Source of the DNA: DATEOR01 sp963766725
GTDB taxonomy: Bacteria > Actinomycetota > Thermoleophilia > Gaiellales > Gaiellaceae
Assembly (NCBI GenBank): GCA_963766725.1
Contig: CAVYBK010000018.1
Location: forward strand, 1 to 36,749
Direction: 5' to 3'
DNA: 36,749 nt
This document shows positions 33,679-36,749 of this stretch, in pieces; positions within the stretch are counted from its first letter, which is position 1, and each line of letters opens with the position of its first letter. Made by a program: the position numbers and the translations under genes. The notes under the pieces are model-generated. The model saw only the letters and a program-made list of their open reading frames with translations. It was not told the origin of the DNA and did not search any database.

Positions 33679-34089
33679 ATGCTCAAGATCACCGTCGGCG
33701 GATTCGAGCTCGAGGCACGCCTCGAGGAGGAGGCCGCGCCCAAGACGATCGCGGTCCTGCGCGGGCTGCTCCCGCTCGAAAGCCGGCTCGTGCAGGCCCG
33801 CTGGAGCGGCGAGGCGGCCTGGGTGCCGATGGGCTTCGAGCTCGACCTCGGGCTCGGCCCGGAGAACGCAAACTCGTACCCCGCCGCGGGCGAGCTCCTG
33901 CTCTACCCGGGCGGTCTCTCCGAGGTCGAGATCCTCTTCCCGTACGGCGCGACCTGCTTCGCGAGCAAGATGGGCCAGCTCGCTGGCAACCATTTCGCCA
34001 CTGTCCAAGCGGGCCAAGAGCACCTTGTAGAGCTTGGACGCCGCGTCCTGTGGGAAGGCGCCCAGGACATACGTTTCGATGAGGTCTAG
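33679..34089 (+). CDS. DUF3830 family protein (cyclophilin-like fold)
   Basis: A 136-residue protein matching DUF3830 features: 'PKTIAVLRGLLPLESRLVQARWSGEAAWVPMG', of which the conserved core is 'ARWSGEAAWVPMG', then 'ENANSYPAAGELLLYPGG' and 'EILFPYGATCFASKMGQLAGNHFATV'. The fold is cyclophilin-like; the biochemical role is unknown. It is divergent from leuC and probably shares its promoter region. No signal peptide or membrane segment. Confidence 0.8.
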   Translation: MLKITVGGFELEARLEEEAAPKTIAVLRGLLPLESRLVQARWSGEAAWVPMGFELDLGLGPENANSYPAAGELLLYPGGLSEVEILFPYGATCFASKMGQLAGNHFATVQAGQEHLVELGRRVLWEGAQDIRFDEV

Positions 34090-34121
34090 AAAGGTTTCGC
34101 TGGATTTGATTTAGTCAGCCG

Positions 34122-34286
34122 GTGTCGAACGTTGCCTGGCGAGCCCAGCCCCCCGACGATGCTTCTGACGAGCCTGTCGAGGGCCAGGAGGACGACGCGG
34201 AGGTCGTCGACCTGACGAGACAGCGCCTGCTCGGCTGGCTGAAGGGCATGTTCGGCGGCGACAAGCCGCCGAGCGACGAGCGCTAG
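34122..34286 (+). CDS. Small hypothetical ORF
   Basis: A 54-codon ORF starting at GTG (34122) and ending at TAG (34284-34286). The first half is very acidic and Pro-rich; the second half is 'LTRQRLLGWLKGMFGGDK', a possible short amphipathic helix, before a charged tail. No RBS is present; an AT-rich stretch (34100-34115) just upstream could be a leaderless promoter. Its end overlaps the convergent YCII gene. I do not recognise it; it may be a real small protein or chance. Confidence 0.4.
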   Translation: MSNVAWRAQPPDDASDEPVEGQEDDAEVVDLTRQRLLGWLKGMFGGDKPPSDER

Positions 34287-34600
34287 ACGCTCTCCTTCGC
34301 GCTCAGCTCGTCCACGTAGACCGTCCAGTCGCGGACCGAGTCGAGCACGAAAACGCCGTTTGCGACGAACGGATCCGTCGCCAGCAGCTCCTCCGCCTCC
34401 GCAGCCGTGAGCCCCTCGAGCAGGCTGACCGAGCCCGAGTTGTCGCTCAGCGGCCCTCCCATGACGAAGGTGCCCTTCGCGATCAGGTCGTCCACCCAGT
34501 CCGCGTGCGCATCCCAGTCGGGCTGGTCCTCGGGCGGCCCGCTCTGCCAGGCCGGACCGGCGTTGAAGACGACCAGAACGCGGTGCTTCGTCCGCCTCAT
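34283..34600 (-). CDS. YCII-related domain protein
   Basis: A 105-residue protein of the YCII (dimeric alpha+beta barrel) family: 'HRVLVVFNAGPAW', the conserved His-Asp pair in 'AHADWVDDLIAKGTFVMGGPL', cited by its core 'HADWVDDL', then 'EELLATDPFVANGVF' and a closing 'WTVYV' strand. Related proteins include small dehalogenase/lyase-like enzymes, but most have no known substrate. Start ATG 34598-34600 with AGGAGG about 10 nt upstream. It sits 17 nt after the lipoprotein gene on the same strand, so the two are probably cotranscribed. Confidence 0.75.
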   Translation of the reverse strand: MRRTKHRVLVVFNAGPAWQSGPPEDQPDWDAHADWVDDLIAKGTFVMGGPLSDNSGSVSLLEGLTAAEAEELLATDPFVANGVFVLDSVRDWTVYVDELSAKESV

Positions 34601-34617
34601 GCGCCTAGGTATACCTC

Positions 34618-35400
34618 CTAGCCCTCGTGGTAGCTGAGGAGCTCGTCGCGGTCCGAGCCGCCCGAGACCGTGATCTCGAGCACGACGCCGACGCCCTGCG
34701 CGTAGATCTTCTCCTCGATCACGTCGGGCTCGATGGCGCTGAAGTTCCTCGTCTGGACGCCGTCCTCGAACCGGCCGTACGGGACCTTGGCGAGCGCGTC
34801 GGTCGAGATGATGGAAGCCCCGTCCTCCGCATGGCCCTTGTAGTACTCCTCGCGATAGGTCATCCCGACCTGCGGGCTCGCGGGCATGATGATCCCCGGC
34901 AGCGCGCCGTCGACGCCGGCCTCCCAGGAGCCCTCCGTCGTCTTCGGCTTGCCGTTCTCGTACGTCGTCGTGTCCTCGCCGAGGTACCAGAGGTTGCCGT
35001 CGGCGTCCTGGGCGTACCAGTCGTAGGTGTCCTCGGCGATCTGGCCGCCTTCGGTCACCTGGTCGTGGACGATCCGGGCCTCGACGCCGTTCGCGATCAT
35101 CTTCGTCTTGTCGAGGACCGTGACCACGACCCGGGAGACCGAGCCCTCGGCGTTGGTCTCGCGAAAGACCCACTGACTTCCCGGCTTCATCGGCCAGTAG
35201 GGGTTGTCGATCTCGGTCGTGAACTCGCTCGGGTCGATCGGGAACGGCTTGGCGTCGACCGGGAGGGACGTCGTCTCGGGCGTGGTCGTCGCGCCGCCTC
35301 CTGTGGGTTGCGTAGCGCTCGAAGAGCCGCTCCCGCCGCACGCCGCGGCCGTCAGGCTGACGAGTAGCGCGCCCGCCAGCACCACAATCGCTTTTCGCAT
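34618..35400 (-). CDS. Putative lipoprotein of unknown function
   Basis: A 260-residue exported protein. The signal peptide 'MRKAIVVLAGALLVSLTAAAC' is cut by signal peptidase II before the Cys; in short, lipobox 'LTAAAC'. A Ser/Thr/Gly linker rich in T follows (about 22-48), then a globular domain with many Tyr/Trp ('TYDWYAQDADGNLWYLGEDT', 'TYREEYYKGHAEDG'). The segment with repeated Asp-x-Asp resembles extracytoplasmic beta-rich proteins, but I do not recognise a named family. Divergent from the CYTH gene. Confidence 0.75.
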   Translation of the reverse strand: MRKAIVVLAGALLVSLTAAACGGSGSSSATQPTGGGATTTPETTSLPVDAKPFPIDPSEFTTEIDNPYWPMKPGSQWVFRETNAEGSVSRVVVTVLDKTKMIANGVEARIVHDQVTEGGQIAEDTYDWYAQDADGNLWYLGEDTTTYENGKPKTTEGSWEAGVDGALPGIIMPASPQVGMTYREEYYKGHAEDGASIISTDALAKVPYGRFEDGVQTRNFSAIEPDVIEEKIYAQGVGVVLEITVSGGSDRDELLSYHEG

Positions 35401-35451
35401 CTCGAACCTCCTTGGAATGCGCGAACCGTAGGGGGCTCAGATGAGACTTCC

Positions 35452-35925
35452 ATGAGATGGTACGAGGGCGTGCCCGAGATCGAGCGGAAGTTCAAGGTGG
35501 AGGCCCTGCCGGAGCACCTGCTGGGCCCCGGATCGGCCATCCAGCAGGGGTATCTCGCCGTCGCGCCCGTCGAGATTCGCCTCCGCGCGCAGGACGGTGG
35601 CCACGAGCTGACCGTGAAGTCGCTCGGCGGCCTCCGCCGCGTCGAGGTCACTCTCCCCCTGACGCCAGAGCAGTTCGACGAGCTCTGGCCGCTCGCCACG
35701 GCGTTCGTGGAGAAGACCCGCCACCGTGCGGAGCTCGACGACGCGGTCGCGGAGCTGGACATCTACGGCGGCAAGCTCGAGGGGCTCCTCGTCGTCGAGG
35801 TCGAGTTCGACTCGGAGGAGCAGGCAGGGAGCTTCACGCCCCCGGACTGGTTCGGCGACGAGATCACCGAGGACAGCCGCTTTCGGAACGCAGCGCTCGC
35901 CAAGGCAGAAAAGCCACCGGAGTGA
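35452..35925 (+). CDS. CYTH / triphosphate tunnel metalloenzyme domain protein
   Basis: A 157-residue CYTH-domain protein. The hallmark ExExK motif is present as 'EIERKF', and other tunnel-lining strands are visible: 'EIRLRAQ', 'HELTVKS', 'VEVTLPL' and 'LLVVEVEFDSEEQA'. CYTH proteins hydrolyse or cyclise triphosphates (tripolyphosphate, thiamine triphosphate, ATP). With no CHAD domain attached, a triphosphatase is most likely, but the substrate is open. Start ATG 35452; GTG 35470, just before 'PEIERKF', is an alternative. Upstream is the divergent lipoprotein. Confidence 0.85.
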   Translation: MRWYEGVPEIERKFKVEALPEHLLGPGSAIQQGYLAVAPVEIRLRAQDGGHELTVKSLGGLRRVEVTLPLTPEQFDELWPLATAFVEKTRHRAELDDAVAELDIYGGKLEGLLVVEVEFDSEEQAGSFTPPDWFGDEITEDSRFRNAALAKAEKPPE

Positions 35926-35983
35926 AACGAAGCCCGGTATGCGCGAGAATCGGTTCGCGAGCCACTAGACCGAGAGGATTACC

Positions 35984-36749
35984 AATGACCACGACAATCT
36001 CCGCCTCCGACCAGGCGCTCACGGAGCTCCTGTCGACCATTCGCCAGGCCGACAGCGTCGAGCTGAAGCTCACCGTGCCGATGTCCGACCGCAGCCGCGG
36101 CGCGGCGCAGCTCGGCGTCGACCCGCTCGACGCCCAGATCCGCCAGGTCTACTTCTTCGACACGCCCGATCTTGCGCTCGATCGCCAAGGGATCGTGGTC
36201 CGCGCGCGGCGCGTGCAGAGGAAGGGCGACGACTCCGTCGTGAAGCTCCGCCCCATCGTGCCCGCGGAGCTTCCGTCCGAGGTCCGGGAATCCCCGAGTT
36301 TCGGGATCGAGGTCGACGCGATGCCCGGCGGTCACGTCTGCTCGGGGTCGATGAAGGCCACGCTGAAGGCGCCGGCCGTCAGGGAGGCCGTAACCGGTGC
36401 GAAGCCTCTGCGAAAGCTCTTCACCAAAGAGCAGCGGGCGCTTTTCTCGGCCTACGCGCCCGAAGGGCTCGGGCTCGACGACCTCTCCATCCTCGGTCCT
36501 ATCTTCGTGCTCAAGCTGAAGTTCTCGCCGGAGGGCTACGACCGCAAGCTCGTTGCCGAGCTCTGGCTCTACCCGGACAACTCGATGCTCCTCGAGCTCT
36601 CGACGAAGTGCGCGCCGGGCGAGGCGTTCCAGGTGGCGGCCGAGACGAAGGGCTTTCTGCACGAGAACGGGATCGACGTCGGCGGCGAGCAGGAGACGAA
36701 GACGAGAAAGGCGCTCGAGTTCTTCTCCGCGCGCCTTCGGGAAGAGTCG
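35984..36749 (+). CDS. Second CYTH-like protein, 3' end outside the window
   Basis: An open frame of 255 codons running off the window, starting at ATG 35984 with GAGAGG 7 nt upstream. The N-terminus 'ADSVELKLTVP' resembles a CYTH strand 1 in which the first Glu of ExExK is replaced (S-V-E-L-K). Then come 'QVYFFDTPDLALDRQGIVVRAR' (core 'YFFDTPDLAL') and 'SVVKLRP', the usual CYTH strands 2-4. A long middle region has no match I can name. It follows the first CYTH gene by 58 nt on the same strand, so they may be cotranscribed. Confidence 0.7.

Noticed and set aside
34607..34616. 10-bp perfect palindrome AGGTATACCT near the YCII start.
   Set aside because: It overlaps the YCII Shine-Dalgarno (AGGAGG) and a stop codon, which explains much of its sequence; a 10-bp palindrome is expected by chance in a window this size.
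1..36749. tRNA or rRNA genes, CRISPR arrays, transposons, prophage or attachment sites.
   Set aside because: None seen by reading the sequence. A tRNAscan/Infernal run would be needed to exclude a divergent tRNA, but coding density leaves little room.

Overview
The window is GC-rich, densely coding bacterial chromosome, most likely from the Actinomycetota, perhaps a Thermoleophilia/Gaiellales-type lineage (inference). The evidence is gene content (a Streptomyces-like 11-bp-period PHO box, CsoR with copA, a split TrkA pair like mycobacterial CeoB/CeoC), frequent GTG starts, several apparently leaderless starts, and many 4-nt ATGA/GTGA overlaps. I saw no rRNA, tRNA, CRISPR array, insertion sequence or prophage gene. 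No stretch over 300 bases lacks a gene.

Layout. (1) 1-6.8 kb, phosphate starvation: a CBS-domain protein, a divergent PhoB/RegX3-type response regulator and soluble PAS histidine kinase sharing a PHO box, then pstS-pstC-pstA-pstB-phoU. (2) 6.8-10.6 kb: a homocysteine S-methyltransferase, a small acidic ORF, a PiT phosphate transporter with its PhoU-like DUF47 partner, and a divergent secreted metallophosphoesterase. (3) 10.6-13.2 kb: copA-csoR with a CsoR-type operator over a leaderless promoter, plus a small membrane protein. (4) 13.2-18.5 kb: two TrkA-type RCK proteins and two APC-superfamily permeases with C-terminal universal-stress domains (KimA-like architecture, so possibly K+ uptake). 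(5) 18.6-33.6 kb, branched-chain amino acids and threonine: a leader peptide rich in Leu/Val/Ile, then leuA (no regulatory domain), a catalytically degenerate isopropylmalate-dehydrogenase paralogue, ilvB, ilvN, ilvC, hom, thrC1, thrB and ilvD, nearly all translationally coupled. An internal promoter and a SAM-I riboswitch then precede thrC2-leuB, and a convergent leuC-leuD pair follows. (6) 33.7-36.7 kb: DUF3830, a small ORF, a YCII protein, a lipoprotein and two CYTH/triphosphate-tunnel-like proteins, the last cut by the window end.

How the genes work together. Region 5 encodes nearly everything for leucine, valine and isoleucine from threonine, pyruvate and aspartate semialdehyde (no threonine deaminase, ilvE or aspartokinase is in view). 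It has two separate RNA-level inputs: branched-chain aminoacyl-tRNA supply (leader peptide) and SAM (riboswitch). Region 1 senses and imports phosphate with high affinity; region 2 adds low-affinity uptake and phosphate scavenging.

Caution: about 15 single-base frameshifts interrupt otherwise well-conserved genes, concentrated at 1.7-6.4 kb (five in pstB alone). The pattern looks like base-calling or assembly error rather than gene decay. I annotate those genes as single loci and give the break points. The most interesting leads are the truncated leuA coupled to a dead LeuB-like protein, the leuA leader peptide, and the SAM riboswitch in front of a second threonine-synthase paralogue.
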